Below are positions 31,802 through 40,796 of a stretch of 44,344 bases of DNA, piece by piece (position 1 is the first letter of the stretch; every line of letters starts with the position of its first letter). The translations under genes and the position numbers were made by a program. Below the pieces are notes generated by a model, which saw only the letters and a program-made list of their open reading frames with translations, had not been told where the DNA came from and did no database searches. The DNA comes from a virus: positions 1 to 44,344 of IMG/VR virus record IMGVR_UViG_3300023301_000023; one strand, given 5' to 3'.

Positions 31802-32112
31802 TAGACCACCACCTTAGTGATTAAAATTACGCCGCCTAAATCCTTTTTAAAATTGATATTTAAAGGGTGTTCAATAACGACGTTTCCGTTTGCTTCTGTA
31901 AACTCTAAATTGTCCGCATATCCAATATCTACAAATCCATTAAAATATATGGTACCTTTTCCGATTACCTCTACCCCATTACTGTCGGTTGTCAATACTG
32001 TGGAGTTATTTACCCGCGCCTTTATAATATCTACTACGCCCGGGATAGTATCGCCCCAACCATCAAGCCCCGCTGACCTCGTGATTGTGACTTTATCATT
32101 TACCGGAATCAT
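31801..32112 (-). CDS. Head-tail stopper / closure protein
   Basis: A 103-aa beta-barrel-like protein (VTITRSAGLDGWGDTIPG, GKGTIYFNGFVDIGYADNL, KDLGGVILITKVVV) in the position of SPP1 gp16-type stoppers. It overlaps the previous gene by 4 nt and the next by one base, so all three connector genes are translationally coupled. Confidence 0.75.
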   Translation of the reverse strand: MIPVNDKVTITRSAGLDGWGDTIPGVVDIIKARVNNSTVLTTDSNGVEVIGKGTIYFNGFVDIGYADNLEFTEANGNVVIEHPLNINFKKDLGGVILITKVVV

Positions 32113-32525
32113 ACTCGTTCATTCCCATACTCGTCGTAGTATCTCTTGCGAGGAATCGAACCAACCCGTCCACTTACTGATTGACCAATTTTACGCCCTA
32201 ATATTCCTATAACTTGCGGTGCGATTGTGCGGTCTATTCTAGCAAGTGCGACCTGTATCCCGTCAACCATAAACGATGTGACGCCCTGTTCGGCACGCTT
32301 CATCATATCGTCAATTCTTAATAACCATATAGCTTGTTCAAAGATTGCTTCTTCCGGGATAGGTCTATACTCAACGTCGTACTTGTACCCGTAGATACGA
32401 TATAAAACTTTAGACGCATTATTAACCGCCCTCGTTTTCAACGAATTATCTGCGTCAACCCATGCGTCGTTATTTACAACGAATCCTTCGAAGTATGCGT
32501 CTGCCTGTGTTAAATCTAGCAACAT
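32109..32525 (-). CDS. Head-tail connector adaptor
   Basis: A 138-aa mainly helical protein (LTQADAYFEGFVVNND-AWVDADN, KTRAVNNASKVLYRIYGYKY, IFEQAIWLLRIDDMMKRAEQG). This is the SPP1 gp15/HK97 gp6-like adaptor pattern in which the protein ring sits under the portal. It ends with a basic Arg-rich tail. ATG with AAAGGGG. It lies just after the small gene that follows the capsid. Confidence 0.8.
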   Translation of the reverse strand: MLLDLTQADAYFEGFVVNNDAWVDADNSLKTRAVNNASKVLYRIYGYKYDVEYRPIPEEAIFEQAIWLLRIDDMMKRAEQGVTSFMVDGIQVALARIDRTIAPQVIGILGRKIGQSVSGRVGSIPRKRYYDEYGNERV

Positions 32526-32543
32526 AATATCAACCCCTTTTAA

Positions 32544-32783
32544 TTATTTACGTTTTCTAGCTGCTGCTTTTGGTGCCGCTGCTTTTGGTTCTTCGACTTC
32601 CGGTTCCTCAACTTTTGGTTCCTCTGCTTTCTTAGCTGCTGCTTTCACAACTTCCAAGCCGAACTCTGCCGCGATTCTTTTGCCAAGTTTTTCGTCCTCG
32701 AATGTTCCCAAGCCCTTTCTGAATCTAGTCCCCGCGATTGTTCCCTCATAGTTTGTGTTCGCCGCTTTTAGCTTAACTGACAT
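32544..32783 (-). CDS. Small structural protein with Lys/Ala/Glu/Pro tail
   Basis: A 79-aa protein. The first 45 residues are a small globular domain (ANTNYEGTIAGTRFRKGLGTF). The rest is a low-complexity tail of EEPK/EEPE-type units ending AARKRK. Small genes of this type behind the capsid are often decoration or joining proteins, but I cannot assign it. ATG with TAGGGGG. A dyad repeat lies 26 bp upstream. Confidence 0.65.
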   Translation of the reverse strand: MSVKLKAANTNYEGTIAGTRFRKGLGTFEDEKLGKRIAAEFGLEVVKAAAKKAEEPKVEEPEVEEPKAAAPKAAARKRK

Positions 32784-32808
32784 ATTTATTCCCCCTAGTA
32801 TTTATTAT

Positions 32809-32826
32809 TGAAAGTTGATATTCAAC
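32809..32826. repeat. Dispersed 18-bp dyad, copy 6 (variant)
   Basis: TTGAAAGTTGATATTCAA, one base off the common 18-mer. It lies between the capsid stop and the next gene's ribosome site. Confidence 0.65.
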
Positions 32827-32887
32827 TATATGTTTATAAAAGAAAAGGGTGGCGACGGTCATTAAACCATCAACCACCCAAAGACTA

Positions 32888-33787
32888 CTACGCCTTTATA
32901 ATTCCTTTAAGTCTAGCCGCTGCTTTCGGATTGAATATTGCAAGTCCGCAGTAAAATTCGATTCTAGTTCTGAATACCGGAAGTGAATCCAATTCGCCTA
33001 AATCTCTTACTGAAACTTCTCCGTTTTTTAATCCGGAAACAAACTCTTCCGCGCCGAACTTAATCGCATAGATTGAACCGGTAGAACCTATTGTAGTTCC
33101 TTGGTCTTCTGTCATTGGAAGGATACTGTCCTCTACTGTTCTGATTGCAACGTCGCCGAAGTATTCAACGATTCTTCCGAACTCGTCTGTTCCATTCTGT
33201 AAGTAATGAGTTGAACTAACTAGGATTTTCTGTACTTCCCTTTTCATTGACTTGGACATAATTAGAACGTCTGCACCACCTTCTACTTTGTCAAGTAATT
33301 CGTTAAGTTCGTTAACTCCGATTACTGCGCCGTCCGGTGCCATTTCCATCTCTTGCGCTGAACCGGCAAGTCTGATGTTTATTCCGTCAAACTCTAGTGG
33401 GTCTGTAGAAGAATTACCATGGAAAAACTTATTTGTGAATGTTCTCGATAGTGCTTTGGACTTCATGCTTGTTTGGTTAGCCCTAATGTCGTTTATGTTA
33501 CCTCTAGTCTGAACGATGTATCTGTCAACATCTACGTCACCACCAACGATAACAAGTCCTTCGCTTGCCTGTGTAAGTGTTCCGCCACCTTCAACGTAGG
33601 GTTCTCCTACCCCTCTGAACGCAACTGATGGTAATATACCCTCAATATTGTACTTGTATGAGTTACCCGCTATATCCATAAACGGTAGTAATTCTAAGAT
33701 AGGTGAAGTTCTAGCAAATATTTCAATTACGCCTTTCTGCAATACGTCTGTGGAATATTTTGCTGATTCTAATAATGTTAAAGCCAT
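32888..33787 (-). CDS. Major capsid protein (HK97 fold)
   Basis: A 299-aa coat protein (ALTLLESAKYSTDVLQKGVI, then FARTSPILELLPFMDIAGNS). It continues with GDVDVDRYIVQTRG, FTNKFFHGNSSTDPLEFDGI, EYFGDVAIRTVE and a C-terminal VFRTRIEFYCGLAIFNPKAAARLKG. It follows the scaffold gene, as expected. There is no separate prohead protease in the window, so assembly is likely of the scaffold-dependent SPP1 type. ATG with AAGGGGGG. Confidence 0.94.
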   Translation of the reverse strand: MALTLLESAKYSTDVLQKGVIEIFARTSPILELLPFMDIAGNSYKYNIEGILPSVAFRGVGEPYVEGGGTLTQASEGLVIVGGDVDVDRYIVQTRGNINDIRANQTSMKSKALSRTFTNKFFHGNSSTDPLEFDGINIRLAGSAQEMEMAPDGAVIGVNELNELLDKVEGGADVLIMSKSMKREVQKILVSSTHYLQNGTDEFGRIVEYFGDVAIRTVEDSILPMTEDQGTTIGSTGSIYAIKFGAEEFVSGLKNGEVSVRDLGELDSLPVFRTRIEFYCGLAIFNPKAAARLKGIIKA

Positions 33788-33827
33788 TTTAAGTCCCCCC
33801 TTTAATCCGCTTAGTAGCGGTTATGTT

Positions 33828-34448
33828 TTATTTTTTAATACTCGAATACGCTGCTTTTAATAGTTCCATTGGTGTCAATTTGCTAGTGTCGGCACTCTGA
33901 TTACCACTCGGATTCGTAGACCCTCCGATTGCTTTCTCTGAATTATCTTCCTTAACTCCGAATAATCCTTTTGATTCCGCGTTCGTAAGCCATGCAAGTT
34001 TTGCTTCCGGTGCCAACTCGGGAATTAATCCTCTGTATTCTTCCGGGATAGTTTCAAGTTTTGCGTCTAACATAACCGTGATAATTCCCTCTAATGATTC
34101 AACCCTATCTTTTCCGGTCTTGGATTCGCCTTTGTACTTCTCCAAGTCTGTATTAGATTGATTATAGAGATTTTCAAAGTCACCCGCTTTTTTCTTATCG
34201 TCTAATTTTTTAGCTTCATTCTCGCGGTCTTCCGTTTCTTTCAACGTTAGAATGTTATCAAGTTGTGTCTTCATTTCTTTGTACTTGTTATTAATTTCGT
34301 CGAATCTAGTTTTAGGAATCATGTTGTCCGCGCCCTTACTGTTTTTCTCGTCTGCGCCTTTCTCACCTTTCTCGTCTGCTTCTTTCTTCTCGGCTGCCGC
34401 CGCGTCTGCAACTAATTTGTCCGCTGCTGCTTGTTCTTCTACTGTCAT
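33828..34448 (-). CDS. Capsid scaffolding protein
   Basis: A 206-aa, highly charged, helical protein. It has an Ala/Lys/Glu-rich start (EEQAAADKLVADAAAAEKKE), a long coiled coil at about 45-130, and a C-terminal EYRGLIPELAPEAKLAWLTN segment then a low-complexity linker and short LTPMELLKAAYSSIKK helix. That is the standard phage scaffold/GP20-like arrangement directly before the capsid gene. ATG with TAGGGGGAAT. Confidence 0.88.
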   Translation of the reverse strand: MTVEEQAAADKLVADAAAAEKKEADEKGEKGADEKNSKGADNMIPKTRFDEINNKYKEMKTQLDNILTLKETEDRENEAKKLDDKKKAGDFENLYNQSNTDLEKYKGESKTGKDRVESLEGIITVMLDAKLETIPEEYRGLIPELAPEAKLAWLTNAESKGLFGVKEDNSEKAIGGSTNPSGNQSADTSKLTPMELLKAAYSSIKK

Positions 34449-34536
34449 TTTAATTCCCCCTATGTCCTACACTTTTTATCGTGGTTCGTGTCCACGGGAC
34501 TTCTATTTTAATAAAATCAAAAAATACAAAAAAGGC

Positions 34537-34554
34537 TTGAAAGTTAATATTCAA
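34537..34554. repeat. Dispersed 18-bp dyad, copy 7
   Basis: TTGAAAGTTAATATTCAA, exact. On the transcribed strand it is followed by GCCTTTTTTG. It lies in the 160-bp leader of the scaffold gene, just downstream of a possible promoter. Confidence 0.75.
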
Positions 34555-34567
34555 ACCACCTTCATAT

Positions 34568-34597
34568 ACTATAATTATCTGTCGTACTGTTATACAA
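34568..34597 (-). promoter_or_regulatory. Weak sigma-A promoter candidate before scaffold/capsid
   Basis: Minus strand TTGTAT (34597-34592), 18 bases, TATAGT (34573-34568). The dyad copy at 34537-34554 lies 13-30 bp beyond. Low confidence. Confidence 0.3.
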
Positions 34598-34612
34598 GCA
34601 ACTACATAATAT

Positions 34613-34771
34613 TTATTTTACTAGGGTTCCATGATTGTATAATCGTTCCTCATTCATAAACTCGTTAAACTCTTTTACAATCTCCGCCGGTGCGCCATCT
34701 AAAAGGTGCCAATTGTCTTTATCATCAACGAAGTATTCACTTGACGCGAAATTCGGTTCACTTCCTATCAT
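34613..34771 (-). CDS. 52-aa hypothetical protein in head module
   Basis: A short ORF between minor head protein and scaffold: ATG at 34771 with AAGGGGGAA at the right distance, 52 codons, stop at 34613. The product is acidic (SSEYFVDDKDNWHLLDGAP, then a helix FNEFMNEERL). It begins 12 nt after the minor head gene's stop. The spacing and ribosome site make it a probable real gene. No family is known to me. Confidence 0.65.
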   Translation of the reverse strand: MIGSEPNFASSEYFVDDKDNWHLLDGAPAEIVKEFNEFMNEERLYNHGTLVK

Positions 34772-34783
34772 TACGATTCCCCC

Positions 34784-36535
34784 TTATTTTCTAATCTTTT
34801 TAAATGCGGCTTCCATATCTGCGCCAACCTTTGCGGCTATTGCACGGGGCTTCGGATTGTGTATATATTCCCCGAAGGCTTCTGCGAAAAACTCCGAACT
34901 ATTCTTGGCGCCATATCTACTTAATCCGGTCTTTATATCGTCGGTACTTAAACTTCTATAGTGTGTGTCAACTACATCATTACGGTACCCATTCTTAGTA
35001 ATATAATTATCGACTTGGTGTCCGTACTCATGTGTCATAACTGACGCCGGATTCTCCGTTCCTACCGGGTGCCACGTACTAGCCACGTCACTCGCTACTG
35101 AATCCGATAACATCTTGTAGTCCTTTGCGAACTTCTCGTTGAAACATATACCCTCAAGTCGCCCCCATGCGCTGCCTGTGGATTCTGCATATGTGTGTCC
35201 GCTGACCTTACGTTTTGTAAGTCCGGAAGCTGCGTGCTTTGCTGCCGCTACTTCGTCGTATCCCATTTTCTCATATATAATCATACGACTTGATAGTCTA
35301 TCTGCATATTCTGCCGCATTTCTCGCTTGGGAAGTCCCAATAAATTTCGTATCTTTTATAACCTCCGGGAACCTATTCCCCAATGTCTGCAATGTTCTAT
35401 TCGTTGAGTTCGCAAGTTCTACCGCGTACCCCTTATAATTTATATTATCAATATTAAGATTATCTATCGCCCACGCCGTAGCTTCTTGGTGTGTCTGCGC
35501 CATACCTACCCCACTATTTGAATTAGGTGTTGCCGCTGCCTTTTTCTTTCGTGGTTTTGCTGCTGCCTTCGGTGGGACCCCTTTATACACACCCGGAGAA
35601 TATAGACCCTTATAGTTTTTAGTCTTCGCCGTCTTTGCTGCGGCTTTGGTCGCCTTTTCTGCCTTCGCCTTTACTGCTTCCGGTAGTGTCGCCGGGTCAC
35701 GTATTGGATTAACTGAGTGCTTACAGTTTGGGTGGAATATCTCGCCGGTCGCTTTTAGCTGCGCATATGACGGGTATCCCGGTGTATTACCGGATAAGGA
35801 TACAATCGCGCCTTCATGTGCCGCGCAAGCGTCTGTGGCGCCATGGCTTGTGATGATACCCAAGTCAACGCCCCTTTTGTTACTTTCGAATCTTACACCC
35901 TCGACATATGCCTGTTGTAACTTAGTACGAACTACCATATCCGAATATGTGTTGAGGTTCCAACGTCTACCGGCTGCGTCTGTGATTCCGACCCAACCGT
36001 CTTCCTTTACCCTACGGGATAAACCCCTAAGCGTCAAGCCTTTTTTAATACCCCGAACCATGGTCTTTCTTCCTAGCTGCTGCGCCCCTTTAACTCTCAT
36101 AGTATCCGCCGTTACCTCTCGTACTACGTCCTTGACGGCCTGTTCTGTGTGTTTCGTAGCAACTAATAAGTCTTGGTATGTATCGGCAATCAACGAATTG
36201 ATAGTTGATGTTGCCAACATAGAAAAGGAAGCCGCCGAAGCTGCCCCTCTTAATGATTCGGCTTTTAATCCCTGTTGTAATATACTCGCACCGGCGCCCG
36301 TCTGCCCGTCGGTGAAAGCCGTTCTAATTGTACGCGTGGCCCATAACCTATTAGTGACGTCTATATCCTTTAGTATATATGTTACTTGGGACATGGTGGA
36401 AGACATTTGTTTTGCCCCCACCGTGGTTAAGTCTGCCAAGGACGCCACCCTTCCGGTAACTTCTACCATTGCCTTTTTATAATAGGTATTCAATTTACTT
36501 ACTTCGCGGCTATACGTTGGGTGTGCCTTGTACAT
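34784..36535 (-). CDS. Minor head protein (SPP1 gp7-like) fused to zincin metallopeptidase domain
   Basis: A 583-aa two-part protein. Residues 1 to about 300 are a minor capsid/head-morphogenesis protein with long helices and the signature IFHPNCKHSVNPI (about 270), DACAAHEGAIV and GLTLRGLSRRV. After a Lys/Ala-rich linker (about 300-345), residues 350-583 form a separate domain with HEYGH (502-506) and a later EFFAEAFGEY (Glu548/Glu552). Together these match a gluzincin zinc site (HExxH plus a downstream Glu). The second domain might process capsid proteins or be injected with the DNA. ATG with AAGGGGGAA directly after the portal gene. Confidence 0.82.
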   Translation of the reverse strand: MYKAHPTYSREVSKLNTYYKKAMVEVTGRVASLADLTTVGAKQMSSTMSQVTYILKDIDVTNRLWATRTIRTAFTDGQTGAGASILQQGLKAESLRGAASAASFSMLATSTINSLIADTYQDLLVATKHTEQAVKDVVREVTADTMRVKGAQQLGRKTMVRGIKKGLTLRGLSRRVKEDGWVGITDAAGRRWNLNTYSDMVVRTKLQQAYVEGVRFESNKRGVDLGIITSHGATDACAAHEGAIVSLSGNTPGYPSYAQLKATGEIFHPNCKHSVNPIRDPATLPEAVKAKAEKATKAAAKTAKTKNYKGLYSPGVYKGVPPKAAAKPRKKKAAATPNSNSGVGMAQTHQEATAWAIDNLNIDNINYKGYAVELANSTNRTLQTLGNRFPEVIKDTKFIGTSQARNAAEYADRLSSRMIIYEKMGYDEVAAAKHAASGLTKRKVSGHTYAESTGSAWGRLEGICFNEKFAKDYKMLSDSVASDVASTWHPVGTENPASVMTHEYGHQVDNYITKNGYRNDVVDTHYRSLSTDDIKTGLSRYGAKNSSEFFAEAFGEYIHNPKPRAIAAKVGADMEAAFKKIRK

Positions 36536-36549
36536 AAACTATTCCCCCT

Positions 36550-38112
36550 TTACTCTTCTGTTGATTCTGCGGCTGCTACCTCGTCTTCCGCGTCGTCCTC
36601 TGTGCCTTCCTCATTCATTAGGTCGCTTTTATTAGTGTCCATTTTGTCCGTTATTTCGTCGTTAAATATCGAAGGGTCTGCGCCTTGATTCGCTTTCGCT
36701 TCCTCTGCCATTCTTTTGATTTCTTTATCGGCCTGTTCCTCTGTCAATCCGTCCATTACCATCAATGCTGACTTTTGGGATAATGTAGCCTTCCCGCTGG
36801 TTCTTATAGACATAATGTTCGCCTGTTCTAAGTCGTCTTTAGGTAGCCCGTCTTGGAATTTAATTTTCGGTGTGAACGGTTCGAAACCTAACTTCTTAGT
36901 TCTCGATTCTTCTAGTGTCTGCGCCAAAAAGATAGTCCATTGAAGCCCCTTGTTATAAAACTGACGCTTACGATTTATTTTCGCTAATAGTGAACTAAGT
37001 CGGAATTTAATCGCAAGACCCGAAGACCCGCTTGTTCCCGCGTCGCCGGCGCCAAGTGCAACCTCCGGAATCTCCGCCGTTATCAACAATAGGTCAACAA
37101 GTTTTTCAAGTTCTTGGAACGCTGAATTAAGTTGTCCATTCCATGTGAGGTACTCCGGAACGATGTCGTCCTTCCCCATGATTTCGAATACTTTGTCCCT
37201 TCCAATATTAAATATCGGATTACCATGTTCGTCTTCGCCAAGGGTTCCCGTAGGTACTGCGATGGCCGGGTCTGCGTGTTTGTCAAGTATATTAGCAATC
37301 TGTGTCAACCTCGTATTTATTTCATCGAATAGCGCCATGTGTTCGCTTAAATCGTCGATACCTTCCCATGATTCATCGGTTGAATAGTTTGCAACATGAA
37401 CAACCAACGGGAATGGAACGCCTGTGTCGACCCTCTCAACCTCGACCTTAAGGGCCGCGGATATTCTCCACGTTTCAATTACATTTTTTCTACTTATAAG
37501 GTACGGTTCCATTTCATACTTACTATATTCAATATATCCCGGGTAATGGCTTTCTACATTTAGAACCCATACTTCACCAACGCCCTCAACTTGTACCGAT
37601 TCGGGGTACGCAATATGGAATACGAATATCTTTGTCGCGTTGCCCGGCATTGTTTCCGGGAATACATATTCCGGATTCTGCGCTTCGATGATAGAACGGA
37701 ACGGGTCGGCCTTTTTGTTAACCATACCTTCCCACTCTTGGCCCCAACGTACCTTATAGAAACTATCTCCGCGATATGCGTTTCCTAAAGCTGACTTATA
37801 ATTCAGATGGTCAAGGTCGTTATCGTCGATTAATTTCTCTAGTGCGTCCTGTTCCTTTGAATCGTCGGCCTTTCCCGCGCTATATATTGGGGATTCCCCG
37901 AATAATAAATCCGCTGATTTCTTGCAGATTACGCCGGGCAAGTTAACCGATAAATAAAGTAGTTCCTTTCTATCTCCACCAACGCGGTTTTGTACTTCCT
38001 TTATGGCTTCGTAATGATTTCCCTTAAATAGCTTTCTGTTTGTTCTGTATTTTTTTATTCTGTCAAGATGTTCATTAGGTGGATACATCGCACCAATTCC
38101 AAACAATCCCAT
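36550..38112 (-). CDS. Portal protein (SPP1 gp6-like)
   Basis: A 520-aa portal that forms the DNA entry ring. It shows VNLPGVICKKSADLLFGESP near the N terminus (about 55-75), YKSALGNAYRGDSFYKV, FPLVVHVANY, LFDEINTRLTQIANILDKHADPAI and GLAIKFRLSSLLAK (about 355), which are family hallmarks. The acidic C-terminal tail is usual. ATG with AAAGGGGG. It lies next to the minor head protein, while an unrelated lectin-like gene separates it from the terminase. Confidence 0.93.
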   Translation of the reverse strand: MGLFGIGAMYPPNEHLDRIKKYRTNRKLFKGNHYEAIKEVQNRVGGDRKELLYLSVNLPGVICKKSADLLFGESPIYSAGKADDSKEQDALEKLIDDNDLDHLNYKSALGNAYRGDSFYKVRWGQEWEGMVNKKADPFRSIIEAQNPEYVFPETMPGNATKIFVFHIAYPESVQVEGVGEVWVLNVESHYPGYIEYSKYEMEPYLISRKNVIETWRISAALKVEVERVDTGVPFPLVVHVANYSTDESWEGIDDLSEHMALFDEINTRLTQIANILDKHADPAIAVPTGTLGEDEHGNPIFNIGRDKVFEIMGKDDIVPEYLTWNGQLNSAFQELEKLVDLLLITAEIPEVALGAGDAGTSGSSGLAIKFRLSSLLAKINRKRQFYNKGLQWTIFLAQTLEESRTKKLGFEPFTPKIKFQDGLPKDDLEQANIMSIRTSGKATLSQKSALMVMDGLTEEQADKEIKRMAEEAKANQGADPSIFNDEITDKMDTNKSDLMNEEGTEDDAEDEVAAAESTEE

Positions 38113-38138
38113 AATATGAACCCCCTTTCGTTTTATTT

Positions 38139-38918
38139 TTAGACAACTTGAGTAACTTTAAAATTATCAAAAGTAACCGTATCATTTTGGAATGTGTATA
38201 ATCCGCAGTATGTTTTTTCCATGTGTGCTGAATCGTTGGCGCTTATTATTAAGGCGCCATCTAAATAAATGCCAATACTGCTTCCCCTCACTACAACCTT
38301 AATGTTGTATGTAGTGCCTATTAAGGGCGTAAAGTTATACGTTCTTATTGGTTCCGGGGAATTACTGTCCACATACTTGAACAACCCTATAGAACTTGCG
38401 TTCATTCGAACCATTAATTGATTGGTTAAATCTTTGTGCCTAAAGCATAGACCCGAATACCCTGTAAAGGTAGTATCGGCGGCCAATGTGAAGTCACTTT
38501 TTCCGGTGTCAACTACTATAGCACTTATGTCGGCAGCGTCTTGGCATTGCGCTTTATTAGTCGCGATTCCCCATGCCCCGTATACAAGTTTCCACGGTTG
38601 CCCTGTGTCTGCATTTCCTAATACCGTATTATCTGCGCGATTAAAATTATCCGAAACCAATGTGCGGATAAAATCATTATGAATAAAAGTCGCCCATGCG
38701 GTTGTTATGTCTGTATCCCCCGTGTGTTCTCGGTAGAATCCGCACAGCATATCGCCAAGCGTTCCCTTAAATCCTTGCTTTCTTAGTGCTGCAACCGCCG
38801 CGTCATTCATTCCTGCGCTTTGGTTGCCCGCCATAGTTCTCCAATAACCTAAGTCCACTTTGTCATTTACTAATAACGCCCCAAACGGTGCGCCGCTTCT
38901 GTTTATATTTTGTGCCAT
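38139..38918 (-). CDS. Lectin/LamG-like virion protein between TerL and portal
   Basis: A 259-aa protein with two parts. The first 85 residues (GAPFGALLVNDKVDLGYWRT, FKGTLGDMLCGFYREHTGD) are of unknown kind. Residues about 90-259 form a concanavalin/LamG-like jelly roll (DNFNRADNTVLGNADTGQPW, FTGYSGLCFRHKDLTNQ, GIYLDGALIISAND, VTFDNFKVTQV). Such domains normally belong to tail fibres or head decorations that bind sugars. No enzyme motif is seen. Its position in the packaging cluster is odd. ATG with GGAGGGGG. Confidence 0.7.
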   Translation of the reverse strand: MAQNINRSGAPFGALLVNDKVDLGYWRTMAGNQSAGMNDAAVAALRKQGFKGTLGDMLCGFYREHTGDTDITTAWATFIHNDFIRTLVSDNFNRADNTVLGNADTGQPWKLVYGAWGIATNKAQCQDAADISAIVVDTGKSDFTLAADTTFTGYSGLCFRHKDLTNQLMVRMNASSIGLFKYVDSNSPEPIRTYNFTPLIGTTYNIKVVVRGSSIGIYLDGALIISANDSAHMEKTYCGLYTFQNDTVTFDNFKVTQVV

Positions 38919-38932
38919 CTAACCCCCTCCGT

Positions 38933-40657
38933 TTATAAGCCTTGCGGCTTTTTAAAATGTGACCTTTTAGTGCTGCGGCTGCATACATCAACAACCATTT
39001 GTAGGCAATCGGGTAAGTCGTCGTGGTGTCCATTGGGAAACTGTTCTAATTGTTCTATTAACAATCGTTGCGTCTTCATAAATAATATTGCGCCGTTCTC
39101 GAATAATGGTTCCATCGTTTCGATACGGGATTCCTTATTGCTGCGGCTTGTTACCGGTTTTAGTTTGGTAGCATAATACTTCCGTTTTAAAAGTAGTTCC
39201 CTCAACTGACGGTATAAATCGTACTGCGCCGCCACTGTTTCAACCGCGAATATCTTAGGTCGGTACTCCTTAATCTTTGCAGCTGCAACTTGAAGCGCTT
39301 CGTGTGCCGGAACCTTTTTCGCCCATGTTTCTACAACGTAAAGAACACCGGACTTTTTATCTCGCCCAATGATAATGATTGCGTTATAATCTGACCGATT
39401 GTTTTTTCCCATTGCTATGTCCCATGCCCCAAAATACTCGAAATTTCGTTTTGCGTCCCCTAGTTCAACCTTCGTAAAATACTGAAATAGTTCCGGATTA
39501 AATACTTGGGATTCCGGGTCAATAGGATTATTCATAAACTCGGAGTTGAACGCCCTTGTTCCCATGTTCACCTTCTCCGCGATAAGTGCTTCATAATTCC
39601 AACGTGTGGCCCATAATACCTTTACGCCCTTATTCATTTCGTCCAAGTTCGCATAATAGAAGTCGTGCGCGACGTCCTTCCTGTCTGCGATTTCCTTGTT
39701 CCTAAGAATCTCTTCGAACTGTTCCCACAAGTCGTCCCTGTCCGGTGAAGATACTATTGCAGCATATACACGGGATTCAAAGTCTGACCTATTCAATACG
39801 TGAGGTAACAACCCTTCCATGTGAACGATTGTACCCATGTACACGAACGCGGTCTTATCCGGGTCGCCTATTGGGACTACAACCTTATTAAACCAATCAA
39901 GATTTTTCACTCTAAGTTCCGGGGTGTTCGTATTCTTTGAGGATTCCAAGTCGTCAAGAACGACCAAGTCCGGTCTGTGTGCGCCGTTTCTTTTACCTCT
40001 TAACTGTTTCCCTATTGAGGACGATTCGACCAATATTCCGGTCTTCGTTAAAAAGCTTTCTTGATTATCCTTGTCGTTCGATTGCTTTTGCGGCGCTAAA
40101 ATGTTCCCGAAGTCCTTTCGAAGTTTCTCGTTAAATTTTAGCTGCAACGCTATCCACTCAAGGAATTTCTTTGACGCGCCATCTGTTTCGGATATAATAA
40201 GAATATAATTTCTAAGGTCATATACGATTTGATGTACCGGGAATATGTTACTTAAATAAGCGGACTTCGCGTGTCCTCTAGGGGCTGCGTATCCTACTCT
40301 TTTATTTACTTGTGTGTTGGAAACCTCGTCAAGTATATTGCACAAGTCACGGTGAAACTCCGGGGCGTTCTCTGATGTACTGCCTTCCGGAATTAAGTTC
40401 CCTTCGTTCTCCGGATTTAAGTCGTCCGAAAAGTATTCGTAGGTGAACCGTAATATATCGCCCTCACAAGATTCGACCCTCTCTAGGGATTCCAACTCTT
40501 GAAGGGTTTCATAGTAATTTAATTTATCGTTCGCGTTGCCAACCTTGGCGTCGATAACTTCCTCGTATACTGAACGCATTTCCTGTAATTGTGTTATTCT
40601 CGTGTGACGTTTGGGTTGGTCTGACATATCATACCCATAGTCATTAACTACGCCCAT
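38933..40657 (-). CDS. terL: Terminase large subunit
   Basis: A 574-aa packaging motor. The ATPase part has Walker A-like APRGHAKSAY (about 110), Walker B PDLVVLDDLE and coupling-type TVHMEGLLPH. The nuclease part has GAWDIAMGKNNRSDY (first Asp), IFAVETVAAQYDLY (second acid) and HHDDLPDCLQM (third). I start at the ATG at 40657: AGGAGG is 8 nt upstream, and the GTG at 40666 lies inside that site. No small terminase subunit was recognised upstream; the 82-aa and 64-aa genes do not look like one. Confidence 0.92.
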   Translation of the reverse strand: MGVVNDYGYDMSDQPKRHTRITQLQEMRSVYEEVIDAKVGNANDKLNYYETLQELESLERVESCEGDILRFTYEYFSDDLNPENEGNLIPEGSTSENAPEFHRDLCNILDEVSNTQVNKRVGYAAPRGHAKSAYLSNIFPVHQIVYDLRNYILIISETDGASKKFLEWIALQLKFNEKLRKDFGNILAPQKQSNDKDNQESFLTKTGILVESSSIGKQLRGKRNGAHRPDLVVLDDLESSKNTNTPELRVKNLDWFNKVVVPIGDPDKTAFVYMGTIVHMEGLLPHVLNRSDFESRVYAAIVSSPDRDDLWEQFEEILRNKEIADRKDVAHDFYYANLDEMNKGVKVLWATRWNYEALIAEKVNMGTRAFNSEFMNNPIDPESQVFNPELFQYFTKVELGDAKRNFEYFGAWDIAMGKNNRSDYNAIIIIGRDKKSGVLYVVETWAKKVPAHEALQVAAAKIKEYRPKIFAVETVAAQYDLYRQLRELLLKRKYYATKLKPVTSRSNKESRIETMEPLFENGAILFMKTQRLLIEQLEQFPNGHHDDLPDCLQMVVDVCSRSTKRSHFKKPQGL

Positions 40658-40685
40658 GGCGCCCACCTCCTTAATGTTAATGTCT

Positions 40686-40703
40686 TTGAAAGTTATCCTT
40701 CAA
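40686..40703. repeat. Dispersed 18-bp dyad, copy 8 (variant)
   Basis: TTGAAAGTTATCCTTCAA, outer arms kept and centre changed. It lies 28 bp before the TerL start and behind a terminator. Confidence 0.5.
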
Positions 40704-40716
40704 TAAATAACTAAAT

Positions 40717-40740
40717 AAAAAAGCTGCGAAATATCGCAAC
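40717..40740 (-). terminator. Terminator before terminase operon
   Basis: Minus-strand stem GUUGCGA / UCGCAGC with a 4-nt loop then UUUUUUAUUU. It separates the early genes from the structural operon. Confidence 0.8.
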
Positions 40741-40796
40741 TGTTTCATAAATTAACATTATGGTGTGGTGGTTTTTTACAAGTACCGCCCTCCCAT

